In this document: one piece after another, positions 25,393 to 33,051 of the stretch
Layout of the letters: each line of letters begins with the position of its first letter
Position numbering within the stretch: the stretch's first letter is position 1
Assembly (NCBI GenBank): GCA_900757655.1
Contig: CAAEOT010000003.1
Span: forward strand, 1-64,000
From: an uncultured Oscillospiraceae bacterium
GTDB taxonomy: Bacteria; Bacillota; Clostridia; Oscillospirales; Oscillospiraceae
Direction of reading: 5' to 3'
DNA: 64,000 nt
Made by a program: the position numbers and the translations under genes
Notes under the pieces: model-generated
What the model was told of the DNA's origin: nothing
The model's database searches: none
The model's input: the letters and a program-made list of their open reading frames with translations, nothing else

Positions 25393-25405
25393 CGAGATTC
25401 TGTGA

Positions 25406-25669
25406 TCAGCCAAGCTCGTTCATTTTCTGAGCCATCGCAGACTTCTTGTGCGCTGCGTTGTTCTTGTGGATCAGACCCTTGCCGGCCGCGCGGTCAACAG
25501 CCTGGACAGCAACTTTATAGGTACTGACGGCTGCGTCACGGTTGCCTTCGGCAACAGCCGCATCAAACTTCTTCAGGTTGGTCTTCAGGGCGGATTTCTC
25601 AGCCTTGTTTTTCAGATTCTGCAGCTTGGACTTTTCGTCTCTCTTCATTGCGGACTTGATGTTCGGCAT
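25406..25669 (-). CDS. rpsT: 30S ribosomal protein S20
   Basis: An 87-residue, very basic helical protein starting M-P-N-I-K-S-A-M-K-R, with the conserved N-N-A-A-H-K-K-S-A-M-A near the C-terminus. It binds 16S rRNA in the small subunit. AGGAGGTGGC precedes the start. Its position head to head with gpr matches the rpsT-gpr neighbourhood of Bacillus and many Clostridia. Confidence 0.97.
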   Translation of the reverse strand: MPNIKSAMKRDEKSKLQNLKNKAEKSALKTNLKKFDAAVAEGNRDAAVSTYKVAVQAVDRAAGKGLIHKNNAAHKKSAMAQKMNELG

Positions 25670-25856
25670 TTCTCAATCGCCACCTCCTCCTATAAAATTC
25701 AGTCATGGATATGACCGTGCAATGTTCTGCAAGTGTTGATGATATCATCAAACCCTGCAAATTGCAAGCCTTTTTTTCAATTTTCATTATAATTGTATCC
25801 ATTTGTGGCAACGCTTCCTGTGAGCCACAAGATGTGGCGTCAGAAAGGAGCCTGTT

Positions 25857-26714
25857 ATGCCGAATTTCCCCCGCACCGACCTCGCCGTCGAGGCCGAAGC
25901 CATCCACCGCAGTGCCGCCGCAGTGACGGAGCTGCCCGGCGTGCGCGCCGAGGAGACCGAGCGCCGCGGCTTTGCCGTGACCGAGGTACATGTACTCGAC
26001 GTCGCTGGTGAAAATGCATTATGTAAACCAATTGGCGACTACTACACCCTTGCGCTCGACCCGCTGCTGCGGCGTGAGGACGACGCATTTGAAAACGCGG
26101 TGCAGACGCTCGCCGAGCTGCTGCGCGGCGTGCTGCCGCTGATGCCGGGCGCGTCCGTACTCGTCGTCGGCCTCGGCAACCGGGCGATCACGCCCGACGC
26201 CGTCGGCCCCGACGCGGTCGACAGCGTCATGGTCACGCGGCACCTGCGCGAGCAGCTGCCGGAGCATTTCGGGCAGTTCCGGTCCGTGGCCGCGCTCGCG
26301 CCCGGCGTACTCGGCACAACGGGCGTGGAATCCGCCGATATGATCCGCGCACTCGCAGACCGCCTGCGCCCGGACGCCATCATCGCCGTAGACGCACTCG
26401 CCTGCGCACAGCTTGACCGGCTCGGCCGTACCGTTCAGCTCACGGACACCGGCATCACGCCCGGCAGCGGCGTCGGCAATGACCGCACCGGTCTGAGCCG
26501 CGATACGCTCGGCATCCCGGTCGCAGCCATTGGTCTGCCGACCGTGATCGACGCGGGCGGCTTTTCGGACGATCCCCGCGCGGCGCAGATGTTCGTCACT
26601 CCGCGTGATATTGACGCAGTGGTGCGGGATGCGGCAAAGCTCATCGGCTACAGCATCAATCTCTCGCTGCACGACGGGCTGACCATCGGCGACGTGGACA
26701 TGTTTTTGTCCTGA
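25857..26714 (+). CDS. gpr: Spore germination protease GPR
   Basis: This 285-residue endopeptidase degrades small acid-soluble spore proteins during germination. The N-terminal R-T-D-L-A-V-E-A resembles the sequence around the self-processing site of GPR zymogens. The core motifs V-V-G-L-G-N-R-x-I-T-P-D-A-V-G-P near 102 and V-D-A-L-A near 180 are family signatures, as is G-V-G-N-D-R near 204. Its presence shows that the organism, or its recent ancestors, can form spores. AAAGGAG lies seven bases before the ATG. It is a single gene, divergent from rpsT. Confidence 0.95.
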   Translation: MPNFPRTDLAVEAEAIHRSAAAVTELPGVRAEETERRGFAVTEVHVLDVAGENALCKPIGDYYTLALDPLLRREDDAFENAVQTLAELLRGVLPLMPGASVLVVGLGNRAITPDAVGPDAVDSVMVTRHLREQLPEHFGQFRSVAALAPGVLGTTGVESADMIRALADRLRPDAIIAVDALACAQLDRLGRTVQLTDTGITPGSGVGNDRTGLSRDTLGIPVAAIGLPTVIDAGGFSDDPRAAQMFVTPRDIDAVVRDAAKLIGYSINLSLHDGLTIGDVDMFLS

Positions 26715-26719
26715 GGCAA

Positions 26720-26735
26720 TGTTTCACGTGAAACA
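26720..26735. promoter_or_regulatory. parS site 1
   Basis: A perfect 16-bp palindrome, TGTTTCACGTGAAACA, identical to the conserved ParB-binding centromere sequence, just upstream of parA. Confidence 0.97.
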
Positions 26736-26754
26736 CACCCGCCGCGTTTCGCAT

Positions 26755-26770
26755 TGTTTCACGTGAAACA
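26755..26770. promoter_or_regulatory. parS site 2
   Basis: A second, identical TGTTTCACGTGAAACA copy starting 35 bp after the first, immediately before the parA promoter region. Confidence 0.97.
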
Positions 26771-26861
26771 GCACAAAAATTTGCCGCGGGGCCCCCAGAC
26801 AGTTGAAAACGCGGCCGCGCGCTGGTATAATAGCGGCAAACACAATTCAGGGAGGCAAACC

Positions 26862-27674
26862 ATGGGCAAAATCATTGCCGTCGCCAACCAGAAAGGCGGA
26901 GTCGGCAAGACGACCACGTGTGTGAATCTGACCTGCGCGCTCAAAAAGCGCGGGCGGCGCGTGCTCCTCGTCGACTGCGACCCACAGGGCAACAGCACCT
27001 CCGGCATGGGCGTGGACAAAACCGCGACGCCCAATTGCTACGACATGCTGATGAACGGCGCGGCCGCCGCTGACTGCATCCGCAGCACAAAATACGGCGA
27101 CGTGCTACCGGCAAATATGAATCTCTCCGGCTGCTCCGTGGAGCTCGTGAGCTCCGAGCAGCGGGAATACATCATGAAAACTGCGCTCGCCGCGGTACAG
27201 GGCGATTACGACTTCATCCTCATCGACTGCCCGCCGTCGCTCGAGCTGCTGACGATCAACGCGCTCGTCGCGGCCGACAGCGTGCTTATCCCGGTGCAGT
27301 GCGAATACTACGCGCTCGAGGGCATTGCCGACCTCATGCGCAGCATCAAAATGTGCAACAAGCGCCTGAACCCGGAGCTGACGGTGCAGGGCATCGTCAT
27401 GACCATGTACGACGGCCGCACCAAGCTGTCCGACCAGGTCGTGAACGAGGTGCGCAAGTTCTTCGGCAAAAAGGTCTATAAGACCATGATTCCGCGCAAC
27501 GTGCGCCTGTCCGAGGCGCCGAGCCACCGCAAACCCGCCATCGCCTATGACAAAGAGTCCAAGGGCGCGCGGGCATACCTGCATCTGGCAGGTGAGCTCA
27601 TCAAGCGCGAGGAAAAGGCGGCGAAAGCGGCGCAGGAAGCAGCGGCTGCCGCTACGGAGGTGAAACATGGGTAA
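26862..27674 (+). CDS. parA: Chromosome partitioning ATPase ParA (Soj)
   Basis: A 270-residue Walker-type ATPase that moves or positions ParB-bound origins and, in Firmicutes, modulates DnaA. The deviant Walker A motif K-G-G-V-G-K-T-T is near residue 10 and Walker B I-L-I-D-C-P-P near 120. The ATG at 26862 follows GGGAGG. In-frame sequence reaching back through the second parS site is not part of the gene. Two parS sites lie upstream and parB overlaps its 3' end. Confidence 0.96.
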   Translation: MGKIIAVANQKGGVGKTTTCVNLTCALKKRGRRVLLVDCDPQGNSTSGMGVDKTATPNCYDMLMNGAAAADCIRSTKYGDVLPANMNLSGCSVELVSSEQREYIMKTALAAVQGDYDFILIDCPPSLELLTINALVAADSVLIPVQCEYYALEGIADLMRSIKMCNKRLNPELTVQGIVMTMYDGRTKLSDQVVNEVRKFFGKKVYKTMIPRNVRLSEAPSHRKPAIAYDKESKGARAYLHLAGELIKREEKAAKAAQEAAAAATEVKHG

Positions 27675-28551
27675 AGACGGAAAGAAGGGCCTCGGCATGG
27701 GCCTCGGCGCGCTCTTCGGTGAGGAATATCCGTCCCCGCAGCCGGAGCGTGAGGAGACTGCGCCTGATTTATTGCCGATCGAAAAGATCGAGCCGCGCGC
27801 CGACCAGCCGCGCAAGCACTTTGACCCCGAAGCGCTGGAAATGCTCGCGGAGTCCATCCGCACCTACGGGCTCATCCAGCCGATCACGGTCCGGCCGCTT
27901 GACAGCGGATTTTATCAGATCATCGCGGGCGAGCGCCGCTGGCGCGCCAGCCGCATGGCCGGGCTCAAGGAAGTGCCGGTGCGCATCCTGACGGCAGACG
28001 AGCAGCGCGCCATGGAGATGGCGCTGGTTGAAAACCTTCAGCGAGAGGATCTGAACCCTATTGAGGAGGCCAAAGGCTACCGAGCCCTGCAGGATGTCTA
28101 CGGCATGACGCAGGACGATGTGGCGCAGAGCGTGGGCAAGTCACGCCCCGCTGTCGCGAACGCAACGCGGCTGCTGGCTTTATCTGAGCCGGTATTAAAG
28201 CTCGTCGAGGACGGCACACTGTCCGCTGGGCACGCGCGTGCGCTCCTGCCGCTCGGCGACCCGGAAATGCAGCTCGCCGCAGCGAAAACCGTGATTGAAA
28301 AGGGCCTGTCTGTGCGCCGGGCAGAGGCGCTGGCCGCACAGCTGCTCAAAGATACGCAGGAAAAACCGGCGAAAAAGCCCGCCGGTGTGGATTATCTGGG
28401 CGAATGCGCACGGCATCTTGAGCAAGTACTCGGCCGCAAGGTGCGCATGACGCAGGGCCGCAAGACCGGGCGCATCGAACTCGAATACTACGACGCGGAC
28501 GACCGCGAGGCGCTGCTGCAGGCGCTCGAGGCCATCGGCCGCAGGAACTGA
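27667..28551 (+). CDS. parB: Chromosome partitioning protein ParB (Spo0J)
   Basis: A 294-residue CTP-dependent DNA clamp that loads at parS and spreads. The N-terminal nuclease-like domain has the box G-E-R-R-W-R-A near 86-92. The central helix-turn-helix is seen around M-T-Q-D-D-V-A-Q-S-V-G-K-S-R-P-A-V-A-N, and the C-terminal dimer domain follows. The start overlaps the end of parA by eight bases. In B. subtilis the homologue also affects sporulation control. Confidence 0.96.
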   Translation: MGKDGKKGLGMGLGALFGEEYPSPQPEREETAPDLLPIEKIEPRADQPRKHFDPEALEMLAESIRTYGLIQPITVRPLDSGFYQIIAGERRWRASRMAGLKEVPVRILTADEQRAMEMALVENLQREDLNPIEEAKGYRALQDVYGMTQDDVAQSVGKSRPAVANATRLLALSEPVLKLVEDGTLSAGHARALLPLGDPEMQLAAAKTVIEKGLSVRRAEALAAQLLKDTQEKPAKKPAGVDYLGECARHLEQVLGRKVRMTQGRKTGRIELEYYDADDREALLQALEAIGRRN

Positions 28552-28583
28552 TATACATAGAATGTAGAGGAGACAGAGACACC

Positions 28584-29888
28584 ATGATTGACATTCGATT
28601 GATCCGCGAAAACCCCGATCTGGTTCGGGAAAACATCCGCAAAAAGTTTCAGGACGCCAAGCTCCCGCTCGTCGACGAAGTGATCGAGCTTGACAAGGCC
28701 AACCGCGCCGCAATCAACGAGGCGTCGAACCTGCGCGCAGAGCGCAACGCCCTGTCGAAAAAGATCGGCATGCTCATGGGCCAGGCGAAAAAGGACCCGT
28801 CCAAGCTGGAAGAGGCCGAGGCCGTCAAGGCGCAGGTCACCGCGCAGGCCGCGCGTCTGGCCGAGCTCGAAAAGCAGGAGGAAGAGCTCGAGGCGAAAAT
28901 TCACAAGATCATGCTCACCATCCCGCAGATCATCGACCCCAGCGTGCCGCTCGGCCCGGACGATAGCTGCAATGTGGAAGTGCAGCGCTTTGGCGAGGCC
29001 GTCGTGCCGGATTTCCCGATCCCGTACCACACGGAGATCATGGAGCGCTTTGACGGCATCGATCTCGACGCCGCGCGCCGTGTCTCCGGCAACGGATTTT
29101 ACTATCTCATGGGCGATATTGCCCGCCTGCACGAGGCAGTGCTGGCCTACGCGCGCGATTTCATGATCGGCAAGGGCTTTACTTACTGCATCCCGCCGTT
29201 CATGATCCACGGCAATGTGGTCGAGGGCGTCATGAGCCAAACGGACATGGACGCCATGATGTACAAGATCGAGGGTGAAGACCTCTACCTCATCGGCACG
29301 AGCGAGCACTCCATGATCGGCCGTTACATCGACCAGATCCTCACCGAGGATCAGCTACCGCAGACGATGACGTCCTATTCGCCCTGCTTCCGCAAGGAAA
29401 AGGGCGCGCACGGCATCGAGGAGCGCGGCGTGTACCGCATCCACCAGTTCGAAAAGCAGGAGATGATCGTCGTCTGCCACCCGGAGGAGAGCATGGACTG
29501 GTACGAGAAGCTCTGGCGCTACTCCGTTGAGCTCTTCCGTAGCCTGGACATCCCGGTACGCCAGCTCGAGTGCTGCTCCGGTGACCTCGCCGACCTGAAG
29601 GTCAAGTCCTGCGACATTGAGGCCTGGAGCCCGCGCCAGCAGAAATACTTTGAGGTGTGCTCCTGCTCGAACCTCGGCGATGCGCAGGCCCGCCGTCTGC
29701 ACATCCGCATTAAGGGCAAGGACGGCAAGAATTATCTCGCCCACACACTCAATAACACCTGCGTCGCCCCACCGCGCATGCTCATCGCGCTCCTCGAGAA
29801 CAATCTGCAGCCCGACGGCAGCGTCGTCATTCCCGAGGCGCTGCGCGCGTACATGGGCGGCACGGAAGTCCTCGTGCCCAAGCACTGA
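28584..29888 (+). CDS. serS: Seryl-tRNA synthetase
   Basis: A 434-residue class II synthetase. The N-terminal antiparallel coiled-coil arm (about residues 28-105, rich in K, E and A) binds the long variable arm of tRNA-Ser. The catalytic core shows motif 2 F-R-K-E-K-G-A-H-G-I-E-E-R-G and a C-terminal motif 3 region around A-L-L-E-N-N-L-Q-P-D-G-S. It lies 32 bp downstream of parB, probably in the same transcript. Confidence 0.97.
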   Translation: MIDIRLIRENPDLVRENIRKKFQDAKLPLVDEVIELDKANRAAINEASNLRAERNALSKKIGMLMGQAKKDPSKLEEAEAVKAQVTAQAARLAELEKQEEELEAKIHKIMLTIPQIIDPSVPLGPDDSCNVEVQRFGEAVVPDFPIPYHTEIMERFDGIDLDAARRVSGNGFYYLMGDIARLHEAVLAYARDFMIGKGFTYCIPPFMIHGNVVEGVMSQTDMDAMMYKIEGEDLYLIGTSEHSMIGRYIDQILTEDQLPQTMTSYSPCFRKEKGAHGIEERGVYRIHQFEKQEMIVVCHPEESMDWYEKLWRYSVELFRSLDIPVRQLECCSGDLADLKVKSCDIEAWSPRQQKYFEVCSCSNLGDAQARRLHIRIKGKDGKNYLAHTLNNTCVAPPRMLIALLENNLQPDGSVVIPEALRAYMGGTEVLVPKH

Positions 29889-29918
29889 AACTACAGAAAA
29901 AACAGGGGAGTCTGTATC

Positions 29919-30368
29919 ATGAAAAAGCCCAGTTGGCTCGACGAATTCAAGGTTTTCATCTCGCGCGGCAACGTCATTGACCTGGCCGTCGGCGTCGTAG
30001 TCGGCGGCGCGTTCACGGCCATCGTCACCGCGCTCGTCAACGACATCATCAATCCGCTCATCTCGCTCATCATCGGCGGGCTGGACTTCTCCGGCGTGAC
30101 CGTCGGCGTGTTCCCGATCGGCGATCTGATCATGTCCATCATCAACTTCCTGTGTATTTCATTCGTCGTGTTCTGGATGGTGAAGATCATCAACCGCTTC
30201 AACCGCAAGAAAGAAAAAGAGCCCGAGCCGGAAGCCCCGGCCAAGCCCACCACGGATGAGCTGCTGGCAGACATCCTCGCCGAGCTCAAGCTGCAAAATG
30301 GCCGCGCCGAGGCAGTTGAGACACTGGACGTCTCAGAAAAGGAAGAATCTTCTGTTTCCGAGCGCTAA
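29919..30368 (+). CDS. mscL: Large-conductance mechanosensitive channel
   Basis: A 149-residue channel protein that opens under membrane tension to release solutes during osmotic downshock. The first membrane helix region F-I-S-R-G-N-V-I-D-L-A-V-G-V-V-V-G-G-A-F is the family signature. A shortish extracellular loop and a second helix (about 68-90) follow. The charged tail after residue 95 (K-K-E-K-E-P-E-P-E-A) is longer than in E. coli. It begins 31 bp after serS. Confidence 0.95.
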   Translation: MKKPSWLDEFKVFISRGNVIDLAVGVVVGGAFTAIVTALVNDIINPLISLIIGGLDFSGVTVGVFPIGDLIMSIINFLCISFVVFWMVKIINRFNRKKEKEPEPEAPAKPTTDELLADILAELKLQNGRAEAVETLDVSEKEESSVSER

Positions 30369-30376
30369 AATAACAC

Positions 30377-30417
30377 TTGACAACCCAAGGCTCATATGTT
30401 ATAGTATATGAGCCTTG
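30377..30417 (+). promoter_or_regulatory. Promoter of the initiator tRNA with a perfect inverted repeat
   Basis: TTGACA (30377-30382) and TATAGT (30400-30405) are 17 bases apart, ahead of the tRNA gene. CAAGGCTCATAT (30386-30397) and ATATGAGCCTTG (30406-30417) are perfect inverted copies that enclose the -10 hexamer within an eight-base centre. Confidence 0.8.
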
Positions 30418-30434
30418 AGGGGTCAAGTTCATAT

Positions 30435-30511
<77 letters not shown>

Positions 30512-30519
30512 TTATTTCC

Positions 30520-30566
30520 AACAACGTGTTCAATGTGCTTTGTATATTGAACACGTTGTTCTTTTT
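30520..30566 (+). terminator. Terminator of the initiator tRNA gene
   Basis: A perfect 15-pair stem (AACAACGTGTTCAAT with its complement at 30546-30560) is followed by CTTTTT. Confidence 0.92.
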
Positions 30567-30893
30567 ATCTCCGGAAACGTCAATTCGCTTCACAAGCAGC
30601 TTTACGGCCTTTTCAGCCGGATTGTTTTTCAAGGCATATTCGACCCCCAGCGCACGCAGCAGACCGAGCCGCGCCACGCCGTTTCCGGCGGCAATGCGGT
30701 GCAGATAGTCCACGCTGCCGTCGAGAATCTCCAGCGACTGGCGCACCTGCTTGAGAAACACCTCGCCGAACTGCGTCAGCTCCACGTTGCGCCCGTTCTT
30801 TTCAAACAGCGGCACGCCGAGCTCCTGCTCCAGCTGCACGATGGCGTGGCTCAAGCTCGGCTGCGATATTCTGACCGCGGCCGATAGCAAGGA
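30567..30893 (-). pseudogene. Remnant of a LysR-family regulator
   Basis: The minus strand encodes a LysR helix-turn-helix region without a proper start: A-A-V-R-I-S-Q-P-S-L-S-H-A-I-V-Q-L-E-Q-E-L-G, then P-L-F-E-K and L-T-Q-F-G-E-V-F-L-K. It keeps the first part of the linker and effector domain, then degrades into the tRNA terminator after roughly 110 residues. The first 15-20 residues and about 170 C-terminal residues of a normal LysR protein are missing, and an in-frame TAG lies just upstream. It is a broken gene; the open frame continuing through the antisense of the tRNA is an artefact. It may once have controlled the neighbouring cassette. Confidence 0.75.
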
Positions 30894-31027
30894 GCTCTTT
30901 CCCTAAAACAAAGCATACGTAGCACAAGGCTGCCAAGTGCCCTCGCAGAGCTTCTTTGGCGCGCTGCAATGTGCCGCTCAGGCTGCTGAACAGCACATTT
31001 TTATTTTCTGTGCGTTCTGTTAAGGGC

Positions 31028-31084
31028 TTGACATTCCCTGCTTTTCGCGGTACACTGTTCCTGTCAGTGTAACTGACAGGAACA
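31028..31084 (+). promoter_or_regulatory. TetR gene promoter and 29-bp palindromic operator
   Basis: TTGACA (31028-31033), 17 bases, TACACT (31051-31056). From 31056 to 31084 runs a perfect palindrome with 13-bp arms (TGTTCCTGTCAGT and complement) and GTA in the centre. It overlaps the end of the -10 box and the expected transcription start. Its core TGTCAG-N5-CTGACA recurs at 31784. Confidence 0.85.
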
Positions 31085-31100
31085 GAGGAGGCGAACGCAC

Positions 31101-31733
31101 TTGCCGCACGAGGAGCAGAGAGAAAAGAATATCCGGCTGGTCACGGAGGTCGCGCTGGACTGTTTTCTGGCCAACGGGATCGAAAAGACCAAGGTCGCGG
31201 ACATCGCGCTGCGCTCCGGGCTCACCGAGCGGTCGGTCTTTCGCTACTTTGAGACCAAGGCCGATCTGGTCCTGGCCGCGTCCCTGCTCTACTGGAAGCG
31301 CATCCTCGAGCGCATCGACCGGATGTCCCACACCGTGGCCGACGGCGGCACGACCGGCCTGCAGGACGCGGAAAACGTCCTCGTCTGCTATTCTCAGCTC
31401 TACCGCCTCGACCCGAACGGCATGCGCTTCACGCTCGACGCGGAGTTGACGCTGCATGCCGCGGGCAGACTCCACGAGATCAAAAACCAGCCGCCCGAGC
31501 CGTTTGAGACCTCCGGCGGCCCGATGGCCAAGGCGATCCGCAAGGGACTTGCCGACGGCTCGATCAGCCCGGAGGTCGACGTGCGGGAGATCTACTACAA
31601 CTCCTACGACGCGATCCTCGGCATCATGCAGCGCCTGTCTATCGGCGGCTCGCCGAGCGCGAGCGCGCTTGATTATGACAGCCGGATGCGCCACCTGAGC
31701 CAGATGTTCGTGCGCGCACTCAGTGGCAAATAA
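31101..31733 (+). CDS. TetR-family regulator of dehydratase cassette B
   Basis: A 210-residue regulator whose helix-turn-helix lies at about residues 30-52 (V-A-D-I-A-L-R-S-G-L-T-E-R-S-V-F-R-Y-F), followed by an all-helical ligand domain. The start is TTG at 31101 with GAGGAGG nine bases upstream; no ATG fits. Its promoter overlaps a perfect palindrome and the same core site occurs just upstream of cassette B, 112 bp after its stop codon. It is therefore likely an autorepressor that also controls cassette B. The inducer might be the cassette's substrate or its CoA ester, which is inference. Confidence 0.88.
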   Translation: MPHEEQREKNIRLVTEVALDCFLANGIEKTKVADIALRSGLTERSVFRYFETKADLVLAASLLYWKRILERIDRMSHTVADGGTTGLQDAENVLVCYSQLYRLDPNGMRFTLDAELTLHAAGRLHEIKNQPPEPFETSGGPMAKAIRKGLADGSISPEVDVREIYYNSYDAILGIMQRLSIGGSPSASALDYDSRMRHLSQMFVRALSGK

Positions 31734-31747
31734 CCACATACACAGCA

Positions 31748-31770
31748 GATCCCGAGCGATCGGGATTTGT
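31748..31770 (+). terminator. Weak hairpin after the TetR gene
   Basis: ATCCCGA and TCGGGAT pair around GCGA and are followed by TTGTGT. It may be a modest terminator separating the TetR gene from cassette B. Confidence 0.5.
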
Positions 31771-31783
31771 GTATACCCGATTA

Positions 31784-31800
31784 TGTCAGTTTGGCTGACA
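31784..31800. promoter_or_regulatory. Second TetR operator, upstream of cassette B
   Basis: TGTCAG (31784-31789), five bases, CTGACA (31795-31800): the same half-sites and spacing as the core of the palindrome in the TetR gene's own promoter. It lies 45 bp before the cassette B start codon. Confidence 0.78.
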
Positions 31801-31844
31801 CAAGCGGAGAAGGAAGACAGATATCAAAAGAAAGAAGGGCCGCA

Positions 31845-33050
31845 ATGAAGGAACTGAAGCATTTGATGTACTTTGAGCGCCTGCTGGACGACGCGCACAA
31901 CGAACTTGTCCGCCAGGCCGAGGCAGAAGGAGATCTGGCGATCGGCTATACCTGCTTTCACGCACCAGAGGTACTGCTGAATCTGGGCAGTTGCTTCTCA
32001 GTGCGTCTGCGCGCGCCGCACACCACGTCCATGGAGCTGGCCACCTATTACATGGCCAACAACAGCTGCGAGTTTTCCCGCGCGATCCTCGAGCGCGCGC
32101 TCGAGGGCAACTACGGCTTCCTGCACGCCATGGCGGGCGTCGACGTGTGCGAGGCCAACAACCGCGCCATCGAGAACATGGAGATCATGCACACGCAGGG
32201 GGCGGACAAGGACAAATTCTTCTACTGCAACCTCGACATCCCGTATTCCGACGATGAGGACTGCGTCGAGCACATCTGTGAGCAGGTCTCACGCAAGATC
32301 CTCAAGCCCATGCGCGAAAACTACGGCGTCGATACCTCGGACGCTGCCATCCGCACTGCGGTCAGCGAGCACAACGAGGTCTGCCGCATCCTCACCGAGA
32401 TCGGCGAGACGCGCAAGCTCGACACCCCGCCCATCACCGGCTATGAGTACGCCGTTTTGGTTTTGGTCAGCTACACCTGCCCCAAGAGACTCATCCTCCC
32501 CTACCTGCACGAGACGCTTGAGGAGATAAAAAGCCGCAAGACCGACACCGAGAAGGACTACCGCGTCCGCGTCGCCGTCGTCGGCTCCGAGATCGACGAC
32601 CCGGACCTGATCCGGCTCATCGAGAGCTGCGGCGCGCTGGTGGTCGCTGACCGTTACTGCTACGGCAGCTTCCCCGGCCGTCAGGAGATCGTGCTTACGG
32701 ACGGCGAGGATGCACTCACGCAGGTGTGCCGCTGGTACCTGCAGCACACCGAGTGCCCGCGCCAGAGTGCGCTGCACCGCGTCCAGTACCGCAATGACCA
32801 CGTTGCCCAGCTCGTGCACGACTTCAAGGCCGACGGCGCGATCTACGAACAGATGAAGTTCTGCACCTACTGGTCGTATGAGCGTGTGATCGCAAACCAA
32901 ATCATGCCGCGCGATTACGGCATCCACATCCTCTCCATCGACCGCCCCTACATCGCGGGGCAGAGCGGCCAGCTGCGCACGCGCGTGCAGGCCTTTGTGG
33001 AGAGTCTGGAAATGAAGCAGCTGCGCTCAGCGCGAAAGGAGGACAACTGA
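31845..33050 (+). CDS. HgdB/BcrB-like small subunit of dehydratase cassette B
   Basis: A 401-residue paralogue of the proteins at 16325 and 38130, starting M-K-E-L-K-H-L-M-Y-F-E. Candidate cluster cysteines are at the same positions as in A and C: Cys37 in T-C-F-H-A-P-E-V-L-L, Cys75 in S-C-E-F-S-R-A and Cys102 in V-C-E-A-N-N-R. The C-terminal G-Q-L-R-T-R-V-Q-A-F-V-E matches the superfamily. The ribosome site (GAAGGG) is weaker than those of its partners. A TetR operator lies upstream. It precedes its large partner by a single base. Confidence 0.84.
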   Translation: MKELKHLMYFERLLDDAHNELVRQAEAEGDLAIGYTCFHAPEVLLNLGSCFSVRLRAPHTTSMELATYYMANNSCEFSRAILERALEGNYGFLHAMAGVDVCEANNRAIENMEIMHTQGADKDKFFYCNLDIPYSDDEDCVEHICEQVSRKILKPMRENYGVDTSDAAIRTAVSEHNEVCRILTEIGETRKLDTPPITGYEYAVLVLVSYTCPKRLILPYLHETLEEIKSRKTDTEKDYRVRVAVVGSEIDDPDLIRLIESCGALVVADRYCYGSFPGRQEIVLTDGEDALTQVCRWYLQHTECPRQSALHRVQYRNDHVAQLVHDFKADGAIYEQMKFCTYWSYERVIANQIMPRDYGIHILSIDRPYIAGQSGQLRTRVQAFVESLEMKQLRSARKEDN

Positions 33051-33051
33051 C

